DNA of 64,000 bases, taken from assembly GCA_910584845.1 (NCBI GenBank), contig CAJUDH010000016.1:8046-72045 (forward strand). The letters run 5' to 3'. Below the pieces are notes generated by a model. That model made no database searches and was not told the DNA's origin. It saw only the letters and a program-made list of their open reading frames with translations. Positions 8,297 through 16,752 of the stretch are shown piece by piece (the first letter of the stretch is position 1; the number at the start of each line of letters is the position of its first letter). Source of the DNA: an uncultured Lachnospiraceae bacterium (lineage in GTDB: Bacteria; Bacillota; Clostridia; Lachnospirales; Lachnospiraceae). A program made the translations under genes and the position numbers.

Positions 8297-8506
8297 ATGA
8301 AAATAGTATTATATTCCAATAATTGTCCACGTTGCAACGTGCTGGAGAAAAAATTAAAGCAAAAGAATATATCATATGAAGAAGTAAATGATATTGAGAT
8401 CGTGAAAAGAAAAGGTTATTTGTCTGTACCAATTCTTGAAGTAGATGGTGTAAGTATGGATTTTAAAACAGCAAGTGATTGGATTAACTCACAGGAGGAA
8501 ATTTAA
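8297..8506 (+). CDS. Glutaredoxin-like redox protein
   Basis: The 69-residue protein has the thioredoxin fold of small glutaredoxins: a strand (KIVLYSN), the active site CPRC at residues 10-13, and the cis-Pro region SVPILEVDG. It sits two bases upstream of the reductase gene, and GAGGAGGT precedes its ATG. It may supply electrons to a reductase or keep Cys residues reduced. Class III reductases normally use formate, so the pairing is an operon inference, not proof of partnership. Confidence 0.8.
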   Translation: MKIVLYSNNCPRCNVLEKKLKQKNISYEEVNDIEIVKRKGYLSVPILEVDGVSMDFKTASDWINSQEEI

Positions 8507-8508
8507 TA

Positions 8509-10434
8509 TTGGAAATTAACATTAAACTGAATAAGAATTTTACAACAGCATTTAATAAAATGCTGAACGAATATGGTGTTGAAATGGCAACACTTAACGG
8601 ATTCTCAGATGAGCAATTAAGTTATACAGATTTTATTGATAATTTCGTAGACAGACAAACAGTTGCTGATGCAAGTGTGGATGGGAACGCTAATGTAGGC
8701 GTAAAAGATATTTGTTCGTTAATGTCAGAGATGAGTAAGCCACATTCAAAACTCCTTGCGTTCAACAAGATTTTTTATGAATTAAATAAGAAGTATGGGT
8801 TTAAAACTGCGAATGAATGGTTGCGAAACGAATGGGATGGGCATTTTTATTTACATGATTCTTATTCTAGTACATATGTTCCGTATTGTTTTGCATATGA
8901 TATTGAAGGTCTTGTAAACAGAGGGTTGTACTTTGTTGATAATTTTAATGCCCAGCCACCAAAGCATTTAGTTACATATACTGATTTTGTTGGCGAGTTT
9001 GTTAGTTGGACTTCAAATAGGACGAGCGGTGCTTGTGGATTGCCTAGTTTTCTAATTTATTCTTACTATTTTTGGAAGAAAGATATAGAAGCAGGGTACT
9101 ATACAGATACGCCAGAACGATATAGGGATCAAGAGTTTCAGAGGATAATATACAAGCTAAACCAACCGTACCTAAGAGTGAATCAATCAGCATTTACAAA
9201 TTTTTCTATTTTTGATCATCCATATATGGAGGCGATTTTTGGGGGAAAAGAATTTCCCGATGGTACATTTATTATTGATTATATTGACGAAATTGTTGAA
9301 TACCAAAAAAGATTCATGGAAATTGTAAGTGGAATCCGCAGCAAAAATATGATGACGTTTCCTGTGCTCTCCATGTCGCTGTTAAGAAAAGATGGAAAGT
9401 TTGTAGATGAAGAATTTGCAATGTGGTGTTGTAGACATAATATGAAATGGGCTGATAGTAATTTCTTTGTAAGTGAAGATATAACATCTTTAAGTAACTG
9501 CTGTCGCTTGATTAGTGACGTTAAAAATCTTGGTTATTTTAACTCAGTTGGTGGCACAGCGTTAGAAGTAGGAAGTGTAAAGGTAAATACTATAAACTTG
9601 GCCAGAATAGCTTATGAAAATAAAACAGAGTCAGATTATTTAAAAACATTAGAGAAATTAGTGATTCTGAATCTGAAAACATTAGACTGTATCCGAAGTA
9701 TAATCAGCAGAAATGTAGATAAAGGGTTGCTTCCAAATTATTCAAAGGAAGTAATGTCAATGGATTCGCAATACAACACAATTGGAATAATAGGTATTTA
9801 CGAAGCTTTGCAAAAATTTGGATATACATATAAAGATGAATTTGGAAACACTTTTTATTCTAGTGATGGTGTGAATTTTGCTAAAAATATCTTAAAAACA
9901 GTGACAGAGGTAAAAAATAAATTTACAGAAGATAAAAAATACCAGATTAACATTGAAGAAATACCCGCAGAAAGAGCGGCAGCAGTATTGATGGAAAAAG
10001 ACAAGTTTTTTTATCCAAACGAAAAATATGAATTGCCGCTATATGGAAATCAGTGGATTCCTCTTGGTGTTAAAACAACGCTACAAGAGAAAGTCAGACT
10101 CAGTGCAATATTAGACAAGGCATGTTCTGGTGGAAGCATATCACATATTAATCTTGATGCTCCATTAGAAAATTTTGAAACTGCGTGGAATTTATTAAAT
10201 TATGTAGCCGATCAAGGCGTAGTATATTTCGCCTTTTGTTTAAGAATTAGCACGTGTGAAAATAATCATGGGTTCTATGGGGATATATGCCCTTATTGTG
10301 GGAATCCAGTGAAAACTACGTGGCAACGTATTGTAGGATTTTTAACACCAGAAGTTACATATTCAAAAGAACGTAAAGCAGAGTTCGCAAAAAGAGATTG
10401 GTTTGCATTAGATAGAATGAAGGAGATTGGATAA
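8509..10434 (+). CDS. nrdD: Anaerobic (class III) ribonucleoside-triphosphate reductase
   Basis: This 641-residue glycyl radical enzyme reduces NTPs to dNTPs without oxygen. The C-terminal zinc site (CENNHGFYGDICPYCG) and the glycyl-radical loop RIVGFLTP, with the Gly near residue 610, are visible. Internal sequences such as NQSAFTNFSIFDHPY and MMTFPVLSMSLL match the catalytic barrel. The start is TTG after AGGAGGAAA at 8493-8501. The gene is directly followed by an activase with no intergenic base, so the two are surely co-translated. Confidence 0.92.
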   Translation: MEINIKLNKNFTTAFNKMLNEYGVEMATLNGFSDEQLSYTDFIDNFVDRQTVADASVDGNANVGVKDICSLMSEMSKPHSKLLAFNKIFYELNKKYGFKTANEWLRNEWDGHFYLHDSYSSTYVPYCFAYDIEGLVNRGLYFVDNFNAQPPKHLVTYTDFVGEFVSWTSNRTSGACGLPSFLIYSYYFWKKDIEAGYYTDTPERYRDQEFQRIIYKLNQPYLRVNQSAFTNFSIFDHPYMEAIFGGKEFPDGTFIIDYIDEIVEYQKRFMEIVSGIRSKNMMTFPVLSMSLLRKDGKFVDEEFAMWCCRHNMKWADSNFFVSEDITSLSNCCRLISDVKNLGYFNSVGGTALEVGSVKVNTINLARIAYENKTESDYLKTLEKLVILNLKTLDCIRSIISRNVDKGLLPNYSKEVMSMDSQYNTIGIIGIYEALQKFGYTYKDEFGNTFYSSDGVNFAKNILKTVTEVKNKFTEDKKYQINIEEIPAERAAAVLMEKDKFFYPNEKYELPLYGNQWIPLGVKTTLQEKVRLSAILDKACSGGSISHINLDAPLENFETAWNLLNYVADQGVVYFAFCLRISTCENNHGFYGDICPYCGNPVKTTWQRIVGFLTPEVTYSKERKAEFAKRDWFALDRMKEIG

Positions 10435-10908
10435 TTGGAAATTTGCGCATTACAAGATGAAGATTTCGTAAACTACAAGAAACCTTCAATGTTTATAGGA
10501 TTTCCAACATGTTCTTGGAAATGCGATAGAGAATGTGGAATGCAAGTGTGCCAAAACAGCGCACTTGCTTCTGTTCCAATAAAAAATATTGATTTTAAAA
10601 CAATAGTGAACAGATACATAAATAATCCAATAACATCTTCCGTAGTATGCGGAGGGCTTGAACCATTTGATACATGGGATGATTTGTATTGGTTGGTGAC
10701 TCATTTAAGGATGTCAACGCAAGACGACATTGTGATTTATACAGGATATTACAAGGAAGAAATAGAAGTGTATATAGATGAGCTAAAAGTATTCCCCAAT
10801 ATAATTATTAAGTTTGGTAGATATATTCCAAATCATGAAAAACATTTTGATAAGGTATTGGAAGTATGTTTGGCCTCTGATAACCAGTATGCGGAAAGGA
10901 TAAGTTGA
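10435..10908 (+). CDS. nrdG: Atypical radical-SAM activase for NrdD
   Basis: The 157-residue protein starts at TTG immediately after the nrdD stop. Cysteines at 26, 30 and 34 (CSWKCDREC) form a CxxxCxxxC site instead of the usual CxxxCxxC of NrdG, followed by a fourth Cys at 39. Later segments VVCGGLEPFDTWDDLYWLV and DIVIYTGYYKEEIE match the GGEP and YTGY regions of radical-SAM activases. It would generate the glycyl radical on NrdD using SAM and a 4Fe-4S cluster. The assignment rests on motif order and adjacency. Confidence 0.78.
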   Translation: MEICALQDEDFVNYKKPSMFIGFPTCSWKCDRECGMQVCQNSALASVPIKNIDFKTIVNRYINNPITSSVVCGGLEPFDTWDDLYWLVTHLRMSTQDDIVIYTGYYKEEIEVYIDELKVFPNIIIKFGRYIPNHEKHFDKVLEVCLASDNQYAERIS

Positions 10909-10909
10909 T

Positions 10910-11089
10910 ATGACAGTTAGATTATCCGAAGATAAGGAATTGGTGCAAGAAATTAGAGAAAAATTAAAAGAAAATGATGGTTACTGTCCATGCAAGATTG
11001 AAAAAACAAATGATACAAAATGTATGTGTAAAGAGTTTAGAGAACAAGAAAGTGGAGAATGTCACTGTGGATTATACATTAAAGAGTAA
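10910..11089 (+). CDS. Ferredoxin-thioredoxin reductase catalytic-chain-like protein
   Basis: This 59-residue protein contains three Cys pairs in order, CPC, CMC and CHC (residues 26-28, 38-40 and 51-53), the pattern of the catalytic subunit of ferredoxin:thioredoxin reductase, which binds a 4Fe-4S cluster next to a redox disulfide. It is shorter than the roughly 110-residue plant and cyanobacterial proteins and closer to compact phage and archaeal forms. It probably passes electrons to a thioredoxin or glutaredoxin such as the CPRC protein at 8297. It starts one base after the nrdG stop. Confidence 0.75.
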   Translation: MTVRLSEDKELVQEIREKLKENDGYCPCKIEKTNDTKCMCKEFREQESGECHCGLYIKE

Positions 11090-11099
11090 TGATGAAAGA

Positions 11100-11393
11100 G
11101 TGGTGGTTAATGACTATATAGAAAACGATCCGCTATCAGAAAATAATTTGGATAATACTTTGAATTTGGCCAATGAATTCCGTCTTTCAAGTCCACAGAA
11201 ATCTATATGGTTATATACAGGATTTACATACGAAGAGATAATGAAGTATGAGTATGATACAACTCATATAAATAATACGAATTGCGATGCATTACGTCAG
11301 GCAATAATTTGTCAATGTGATGTGCTTGTAGGTGGCAGATATATAGATTCTCAACGTGACATAACTTTCCCATATAGAGACAGTCAAAATTAA
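11100..11393 (+). pseudogene. C-terminal remnant of a canonical NrdG
   Basis: From about 11130 the frame reads NDPLSENNLDNTLNLANEF then SIWLYTGFTYEEI and CDVLVGGRYIDSQRD ending FPYRDSQN. This matches the second half of ordinary NrdG activases, where GGDPL, IWLYTGYT and IDVLVDG motifs occur in this order. The N-terminal radical-SAM half with its three Cys is absent. The open frame extends back inside the preceding Cys gene only by overlap. It is best read as the leftover of a second activase gene after deletion. Confidence 0.7.
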
Positions 11394-11438
11394 AGGCTCG
11401 TTGACATTTAACAATCATTACAAAAGGTGGATAGTACT

Positions 11439-11606
11439 ATGATCAATATGGTTATTGCAGGCAAAGATTGTGAGGGCTGTAAATATGCTTTAATAAATGA
11501 AGCAGACAAATCTATGGTAAAGGTTCGTTGTATTTTTAAAAATAAAGAATACATATGGGGACAGGCTATCCCGTGTGGTGATAAAAAGGTTAATGGTAGG
11601 AAATGA
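11439..11606 (+). CDS. Small Cys-rich phage protein
   Basis: The 55-residue frame begins after AAAGGTGG. It contains CEGCKYA near residue 11 and two further single Cys (VRCIF, IPCGDKK), a plausible four-Cys metal site. The stop overlaps the next ATG by four bases. No family is recognised. Confidence 0.5.
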   Translation: MINMVIAGKDCEGCKYALINEADKSMVKVRCIFKNKEYIWGQAIPCGDKKVNGRK

Positions 11607-12013
11607 AATTTATGAATAAATTAAAACCAAATGCCAGTAATTACGATAAATGTGAATATGTAGATTTAACAAAATATCAACTACATAAGGGATTAACTAA
11701 AAGGTCTTTATTTGACAATGGGTTTAAGTATTTTGCAAACAATATATTTATTGCTTATAAATATCTGTATAAAGACATTATAAAACTTCAAATAATTATA
11801 AATTTAGACAGTGATGAGGAAAACGATATACAGGTAGATATTATTGATAGGTATACAGGAAAGGAATATATGCCAGTTTGGTATAACATAAATGGTGCCA
11901 ATAATCTGGTTGCTATGGAAGCTTTAAAAAATTTTAAAAATTACATGGACGAGCTTCAAAAAAGGAAAATATTATATGTGGGACATATGGAGGAAAAGTG
12001 TAAAAATGAGTAA
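11603..12013 (+). CDS. Hypothetical phage protein
   Basis: This 136-residue soluble protein has alternating strands in its middle (IIKLQIIINLDSDEENDIQVDI) and a basic C-terminal helix. It overlaps the preceding gene by ATGA and the following dUTPase gene by eight bases, so all three are probably translationally coupled. No domain recognised. Confidence 0.55.
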   Translation: MKFMNKLKPNASNYDKCEYVDLTKYQLHKGLTKRSLFDNGFKYFANNIFIAYKYLYKDIIKLQIIINLDSDEENDIQVDIIDRYTGKEYMPVWYNINGANNLVAMEALKNFKNYMDELQKRKILYVGHMEEKCKNE

Positions 12014-12539
12014 AAATATTGTAGCAAAATTTAACAAGGTTTCACTTGGACAGTTTGAAAAAGATTGGAAGGATACTTTTGGCTATTATGTTCCATTTGA
12101 CAAGGAATTTATTTTTGATATTTACAATCGTAAAGTGAAAAAACCACAAAGGGCGACCATAGAATCTGCGGGGTATGACATTTATGCCCCTATTGACATT
12201 TCACTTAAACCAGGGGAAACAATTAAAATACCAACTGGACTAAAATGTAATATTAAAGATGGTTGGTTCATGGCTATATTCCCAAGGTCTGGACAAGGTT
12301 TTAAGTATGGATTAAGGATTGCTAACACTATAGGAATTATAGATGGGGATTATTGTCTGTCAAATAATCAGGGGCATATATTCATTAAGCTCATTAATGA
12401 CTCTTCAATCGGTAAGAAAGTGGAAATACCTGCCGGACAAGCTTTTGCCCAGGCAATTTTCTTACCATATGGTATTACTTTTGACGATGTTACAAACGAT
12501 TTGAGAAATGGAGGATTTGGCTCTACGGATTTCAAATAA
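12006..12539 (+). CDS. dut: dUTPase-like pyrophosphatase
   Basis: The 177-residue enzyme hydrolyses dUTP to dUMP and pyrophosphate, feeding ThyX and limiting uracil in DNA. Trimeric dUTPase motifs appear in order: AGYDIYAP (residues 55-62), PRSGQG (93-98), NTIGIIDGDY (107-116), GQAFAQAIF (144-152) and the C-terminal GGFGST (169-174). Motif 3 has GDY where SDY or SGY is usual. An in-frame ATG at 11976 exists, but the ribosome-binding site at 11989-11994 supports 12006. The 45-residue N-terminal extension before motif 1 is longer than in host enzymes. Confidence 0.88.
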   Translation: MSKNIVAKFNKVSLGQFEKDWKDTFGYYVPFDKEFIFDIYNRKVKKPQRATIESAGYDIYAPIDISLKPGETIKIPTGLKCNIKDGWFMAIFPRSGQGFKYGLRIANTIGIIDGDYCLSNNQGHIFIKLINDSSIGKKVEIPAGQAFAQAIFLPYGITFDDVTNDLRNGGFGSTDFK

Positions 12540-12605
12540 AGGGATACTTATTAAATAGAAGTATAAGGGGACATGGGGATAAAATAATAAGAAGGGGGTG
12601 GAGCC

Positions 12606-13859
12606 GTGCGCACTGAAGGATGTCCTAGCTCCTTTTGTATGCAAATGAATGATGAATTATTATTGAAATATGCTGTCGGGAATGGTATGATAGATTTATC
12701 ATATGTGCAAGAACAAGTAAAAATGAATAAAAGAAAGGAATTTTTAGAAAAACACACATATAAAATATGGGAGGGGAAAGATGGCAAATGGAGAACCTAT
12801 CTACCAGGAAATAACCCTGGCCGGAAAATGGTTAAAAGAAGCACCCAAAAAGAAATTGAAGATGTCGTAATTAAATATTATAAAGGATTGCAGGAAAAAG
12901 TGGTTCCAAAAACATTTAATGAAGTTTATTGGCATTGGCGTAGCGTCCAGGATCAGACAGTTTCTGCAAATTCTGTGTCTAAGTATAACACCGATTATAA
13001 GAGGTATTTTGATAATACAGAGTTTTCTGCTAAAAGGATTGAAAATATCACAGAAGAAGATATTAAAATTTTTATTATAAATAAGGTAAAATGCCTTAAA
13101 ATGTGTAAAAAGGCTTGCAAAACCTTATTTGGATATATCAAAAATACTATAAGGAGTGCTTTAATAAATCGGGTTATATCTGATGACCCCATGGAATTTT
13201 TAGAGGCAAAACAATTTTATAAGTATTGCACAGAACCCCAATTTCCAAGGGAAAAGAAACTCATATCTGATTTAGATATGAAAATGCTTTATCAGAAATT
13301 TATGGAAGATTACCAAAAACATCCAAACTATATACCAACTTATGCGGTTCATTTTGCAAGTTTAACTGGAATGCGGGTAGGGGAAATATCAGCATTATCA
13401 TGGGACTGCATCACAGATAAGTATATTATCATAAATAAATCTGAAAAATATAATAGACAAACTAAAGAATATTATATTGATAAGACAAAAAATGGGAAAG
13501 ACAGGATATTCCCAATGACTGATGATATACAAAAATTGCTTGAATCAGTTAAGCGGGTTGAGCTGCATAATGGATATATCTGTGAATGGGTGTTTGCAAA
13601 TGAAAGCGGACGGATACATGCTCCGGTGATATCTTCTTGTGCCAAGAATAAATGTTTACAACTTGGGATAGATGTGAAAGGTATCCATTCATACCGGAAA
13701 ACTATTAATTCTAAATTGCGTTGCAATGGTGTTTCTCCTACAGTAGCCGCTTCTTTGCTTGGGCATAGTGTGGAAGTTAATGAGCAGTACTATACATTTG
13801 ATGTAGTTGGTATTGAACAAAAAGGCCAGATTATATCAAAAATCGGAAAAATATCATGA
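12606..13859 (+). CDS. int: Tyrosine integrase of the prophage
   Basis: The 417-residue recombinase joins phage and host att sites. An N-terminal SAM-like core-binding domain spans about residues 100-205, and the catalytic domain follows. The catalytic set is visible: R257 in TGMRVGE, the beta-hairpin Lys in TKNGKDR, HSYR with H361 and R364, LGHS with H387, and the nucleophile in YYTFD (Y396). The start is GTG behind GGGGGTGG at 12593-12600. Position next to a tRNA 3' end and beside repeated short motifs fits tRNA-targeted integration. Confidence 0.92.
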   Translation: MRTEGCPSSFCMQMNDELLLKYAVGNGMIDLSYVQEQVKMNKRKEFLEKHTYKIWEGKDGKWRTYLPGNNPGRKMVKRSTQKEIEDVVIKYYKGLQEKVVPKTFNEVYWHWRSVQDQTVSANSVSKYNTDYKRYFDNTEFSAKRIENITEEDIKIFIINKVKCLKMCKKACKTLFGYIKNTIRSALINRVISDDPMEFLEAKQFYKYCTEPQFPREKKLISDLDMKMLYQKFMEDYQKHPNYIPTYAVHFASLTGMRVGEISALSWDCITDKYIIINKSEKYNRQTKEYYIDKTKNGKDRIFPMTDDIQKLLESVKRVELHNGYICEWVFANESGRIHAPVISSCAKNKCLQLGIDVKGIHSYRKTINSKLRCNGVSPTVAASLLGHSVEVNEQYYTFDVVGIEQKGQIISKIGKIS

Positions 13860-13860
13860 A

Positions 13861-14065
13861 AATATTCTGAGAAAATATTCTGACATTGCCAGAGGTAATC
13901 AAAAAAGGTAATCAAAAAAGGTAAAAAAGTAATCTACATGACCAAAAGACAGTAAAAATACGTAACTATAATGATTGAAATTATGAGGAAATCCAGTAAT
14001 AAGGGGAATTATGAGGAATTCTGTTATCCCGGCCGTGCCAGAGGCAATCAAAGGTAATCAAAAAA
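13861..14065 (+). repeat. Cluster of short direct repeats, probable integrase arm sites
   Basis: Between the integrase stop and the tRNA terminator several words recur. AATATTCTGA occurs twice near 13861-13884. GGTAATCAAAAAA is in tandem at 13894-13906 and 13907-13919, with a partial third copy, and again inside TGCCAGAGGCAATCAAAGG at 14036 onward. AATTATGAGGAA occurs near 13979 and 14008. The larger word TGCCAGAGGYAATCAAA starts both blocks. Such clusters beside an int gene are typical of arm-type integrase or excisionase binding sites. Confidence 0.55.
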
Positions 14066-14109
14066 ATCAAGGGCCTTTGACATGGAAAATGCCAAAAACC
14101 CTTGATTTT
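14060..14109 (-). terminator. Rho-independent terminator of the tRNA-Pro gene
   Basis: The perfect 11-bp stem AAAATCAAGGG (14063-14073) with CCCTTGATTTT (14099-14109) is followed, on the minus strand, by a T run (complement of 14060-14066). It lies just downstream of the minus-strand tRNA. The attachment site probably falls between here and the tRNA 3' end. Confidence 0.65.
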
Positions 14110-14121
14110 ATCGGTATGTCG

Positions 14122-14195
14122 TCGGGGCAACAGGATTTGAACCTGCGACCTCTCGGCCCCCAGCCGAGCGCGCTACCAAGCTACGCCATACCCCG
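14122..14195 (-). tRNA. tRNA-Pro (anticodon GGG)
   Basis: Read on the minus strand, the 74-nt cloverleaf has acceptor stem CGGGGTA/TGCCCCG, D-arm GCGTAGCTTGGTAGCGC, anticodon stem CTCGG/CCGAG with loop CTGGGGG (anticodon GGG), and T-arm loop GTTCAAATC. The discriminator is A and CCA is not encoded. Its 3' end faces the prophage integrase, so it is the likely insertion target. Confidence 0.95.
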
Positions 14196-14228
14196 CTGCA
14201 AAATTTGGTATTTCTTACCGACTCTGCT

Positions 14229-14257
14229 ATTATAGCAGAATTTTTTTGTTTTGAAAA
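14229..14257 (-). promoter_or_regulatory. Promoter of tRNA-Pro
   Basis: On the minus strand a perfect TATAAT (14229-14234) is separated by 17 bases from TTTTCA (14252-14257). The -10 lies inside the palindrome CTGCTATTATAGCAG. Distance to the tRNA 5' end is about 33 bases. Confidence 0.6.
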
Positions 14258-14394
14258 GAGGTTTACAGCAAGTTTTTTATTTGTTATCATAAATACTGTG
14301 AATGTGGATAGATTATCTGGAAGAATAAGGCTTTTTTGGGTAGTTGTGTACAAGGGGCAGGTGGTTGACCGGCCGTTTTAAGGAAGGTGGAGGT

Positions 14395-15189
14395 ATGGTA
14401 GAAGAGGGAAAAAAGGGGATTGTCAGCTTTGACATGGACATGACCCTTTTGGATCACAAAGACTGGCAGATTCCGGCCAGTGCAAAGAAAGCCCTTGAAA
14501 AGTTAAGGGCGCGGCATTATATTGTAATCGCCACAGGGCGGGATATGGATGCCAAATATAGCGAAGGGCTTCTGGAGATGGTAAGGCCGGATGCGGTGAT
14601 CCATCTCAACGGCACGAAAATTACCGTAGGCGGGGAGCTGATTTACGAGCACCGGATGGACCCGGGGCTGGTAAAAGGGCTTCTGGAGTTTACGGAAGGG
14701 AAGCCATTTGCCATGGGGCTGAGCATGGGGGCGGAAGACTATTTTATGAACCCCCAATATGTGGTCCGCCACGACCAGGTCCGTTTCGGGCGTTCGGACC
14801 GGAATTTCCAGGACCCCTGGAAGCTGTTAGGGTTGCCGGTAAGGGCGATGGCCTATATTGGAGGCGAGGCCGGGGCCAGGCAGGTGGAAAAAGCATTTCC
14901 GCAGCTGAAGCTGCCTATGTTTGCCAGCCGGAAAGGGGCGGATGTGGTAGAAAAGGAGGCGTCAAAAGCCGAAGGGCTGAAACGGGTTTGCGAGTATTTT
15001 GGGGTGCCTTTCGGGCAGACGGTGGCTTTCGGCGACAGCATGAATGATTATGAGGTCATCCGGGCGGCAGGGGTCGGGGTTGCTATGGGAAACGGCGATG
15101 AGGAATTGAAACGGGCGGCGGACTATGTGACGGCTAATATTGAGGACGACGGCGTATGGAATGCCTGTGTGGCCCTTCATTTATTCTAA
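14395..15189 (+). CDS. Cof-type HAD phosphatase
   Basis: The protein of about 264 residues belongs to the haloacid dehalogenase superfamily, C2B-cap (Cof) type, which removes phosphate from sugar phosphates or nucleotides. Motif I is SFDMDMTLLD with the nucleophile and acid Asp, motif II is IATGRD, and motif IV is FGDSMNDYEVI. The C-terminal AMGNGDEELKRAADYVT segment is typical. The ATG at 14395 follows AAGGAAGGTGGAGG. It is a single-gene unit after the tRNA. The substrate is unknown. Confidence 0.85.
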   Translation: MVEEGKKGIVSFDMDMTLLDHKDWQIPASAKKALEKLRARHYIVIATGRDMDAKYSEGLLEMVRPDAVIHLNGTKITVGGELIYEHRMDPGLVKGLLEFTEGKPFAMGLSMGAEDYFMNPQYVVRHDQVRFGRSDRNFQDPWKLLGLPVRAMAYIGGEAGARQVEKAFPQLKLPMFASRKGADVVEKEASKAEGLKRVCEYFGVPFGQTVAFGDSMNDYEVIRAAGVGVAMGNGDEELKRAADYVTANIEDDGVWNACVALHLF

Positions 15190-15318
15190 GGCGTTTTACT
15201 GCCGCTTATGGCGCCAGGGCCGGCGGCATTGCCGGAAAACAAAGAAATCAAAGGCAACAGGAAGGGGCTTTCCAGGTGCTTTTGGCATAAATTTATAAAA
15301 AGACAAGGGGAAGGACAG

Positions 15319-16752
15319 ATGGCACGTAATTATGATTTGGTAGTGGTCGGCGCAGGGCCGGGCGGATATACGGCGGCGCTGAAAGCGGCGGAATTCGGAA
15401 TGAAAGTAGCAGTAGTGGACCAGGATAAGGTAGGGGGGGTGTGTATTAACCGGGGGTGTATCCCTACGAAGGCTTTGCTCCATGCTTCCAACTTTTTTTC
15501 CATGATGCAGCATTGTGACGAATTTGGCATATCGGCGGACGCCATTTCTTTTGATTTTGCCGAGATGCAAGATTACAAGCGGACTTCTGTCCGCCAATAC
15601 CGCCATGGGGTGGAAAAATTATTTGAAGAAGGGGGCGTGGACTTTATCCGGGGCACGGCCACAATCCGCCGGGGAAAGGCAGTGGAGGTGGTTGGCAACG
15701 GTGTACGGGAATACCTGCAGGCAGGGCATATTATCATTGCCACCGGGGCGGCGCCGGTGATGCCGGAATTTCCGGGAGTCCGCCTGCCGGGGGTTATTAA
15801 CAGCGACCAATTGCTGATGTCCCGCAAATGGAGCTATGACCGTGTGGTAATCCTGGGCGGCGGCGTTATTGGCGTGGAGTTTGCCACGGTATTCCAGGCG
15901 CTTTGCTCTTCTGTGACCGTTGTGGAAAAGGGCCCCCACCTTTTAGGGCCTATGGATACGGAGGTGGCGGTGGCGCTGGAAAGCCAGCTGGCGGCGAAAG
16001 GGATTAATATCTGTTGCCATTCCACAATCGAAAAAATAGAAGAGGAAGAAGGCCTGAATTGTACGATTTTAAACCATGAGACCGGTGAAACCAGCCAGGT
16101 CAGGGCCGGGCAGGTTATCGTGGCTGTGGGCAGGAAGCCGTTTATGGACCGGCTATTGGGGGAGGACCTTTCCCTGGAGATGGACCTTAAGACAGGGCGG
16201 CTGGCTGTGGACAGCGATTTTATGACCAGTGAGGAGGGGATTTATGCAATCGGCGACGTGGTTTCCCAGATCCAGCTGGCCCATGTGGCTATGGCCCAGG
16301 GCACATACGTGGTGGAAAAAATTGCCAACCGGCCCCACAGTATCCATTTGGAAGCAGTGCCCAACGGCATGTATGTATCTTTGCCTATTGTGCCCAGCTG
16401 TATCTATACGACCCCGGAGATCGCCACGGTGGGGATCACCGAGCAAGCGGCAAAAGAGATGGGGATGAAGGTGCGCTGCGGCGTTTACAGTATGAATGAC
16501 AATGGCAAGTCCATCATTACCAGGAAAGAAGACGGGTTTATACGGCTGATTTTTGAGGTCTATTCCCATACGCTGGTAGGCGCCCAGATCGTATGCCCGA
16601 GGGCTACGGATATGATCGGGGAAATGGCGACTGCCATTGCCAACGGGTTGACGGCGGCCCAGCTTTCCAAAGCTATGAGGGCGCACCCCACTTACAGCGA
16701 GGGGATTGCGGCTGCCATTGAAGATGCCATGAGGGAGGAAACAGGAAAATGA
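15319..16752 (+). CDS. lpdA: Dihydrolipoyl dehydrogenase
   Basis: This 477-residue FAD enzyme reoxidises dihydrolipoamide with NAD+. Visible features are the FAD-binding GAGPGGYTAALKA at residues 11-23, the redox disulfide GGVCINRGCIPTKAL, the NAD-binding GGGVIGVEFA, a second FAD motif AIGDV, and the C-terminal catalytic His-Glu region RAHPTYSEGI. The ATG at 15319 follows AAGGGGAAGG. No lipoyl-dependent complex subunit lies nearby; the next gene, aminopeptidase P, overlaps by four bases. It may serve a glycine-cleavage or 2-oxoacid complex encoded elsewhere. Confidence 0.92.
   Translation: MARNYDLVVVGAGPGGYTAALKAAEFGMKVAVVDQDKVGGVCINRGCIPTKALLHASNFFSMMQHCDEFGISADAISFDFAEMQDYKRTSVRQYRHGVEKLFEEGGVDFIRGTATIRRGKAVEVVGNGVREYLQAGHIIIATGAAPVMPEFPGVRLPGVINSDQLLMSRKWSYDRVVILGGGVIGVEFATVFQALCSSVTVVEKGPHLLGPMDTEVAVALESQLAAKGINICCHSTIEKIEEEEGLNCTILNHETGETSQVRAGQVIVAVGRKPFMDRLLGEDLSLEMDLKTGRLAVDSDFMTSEEGIYAIGDVVSQIQLAHVAMAQGTYVVEKIANRPHSIHLEAVPNGMYVSLPIVPSCIYTTPEIATVGITEQAAKEMGMKVRCGVYSMNDNGKSIITRKEDGFIRLIFEVYSHTLVGAQIVCPRATDMIGEMATAIANGLTAAQLSKAMRAHPTYSEGIAAAIEDAMREETGK

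Noticed and set aside
10974..11099. Extension of the NrdG relic upstream to 10974
   Set aside because: This part overlaps the CPC/CMC/CHC gene in another frame and shows no activase motifs.
15208..15318. Upstream start for lpdA adding 37 residues
   Set aside because: The extension lacks a ribosome-binding site and family proteins start near the MARNYDLVVVG segment at 15319.
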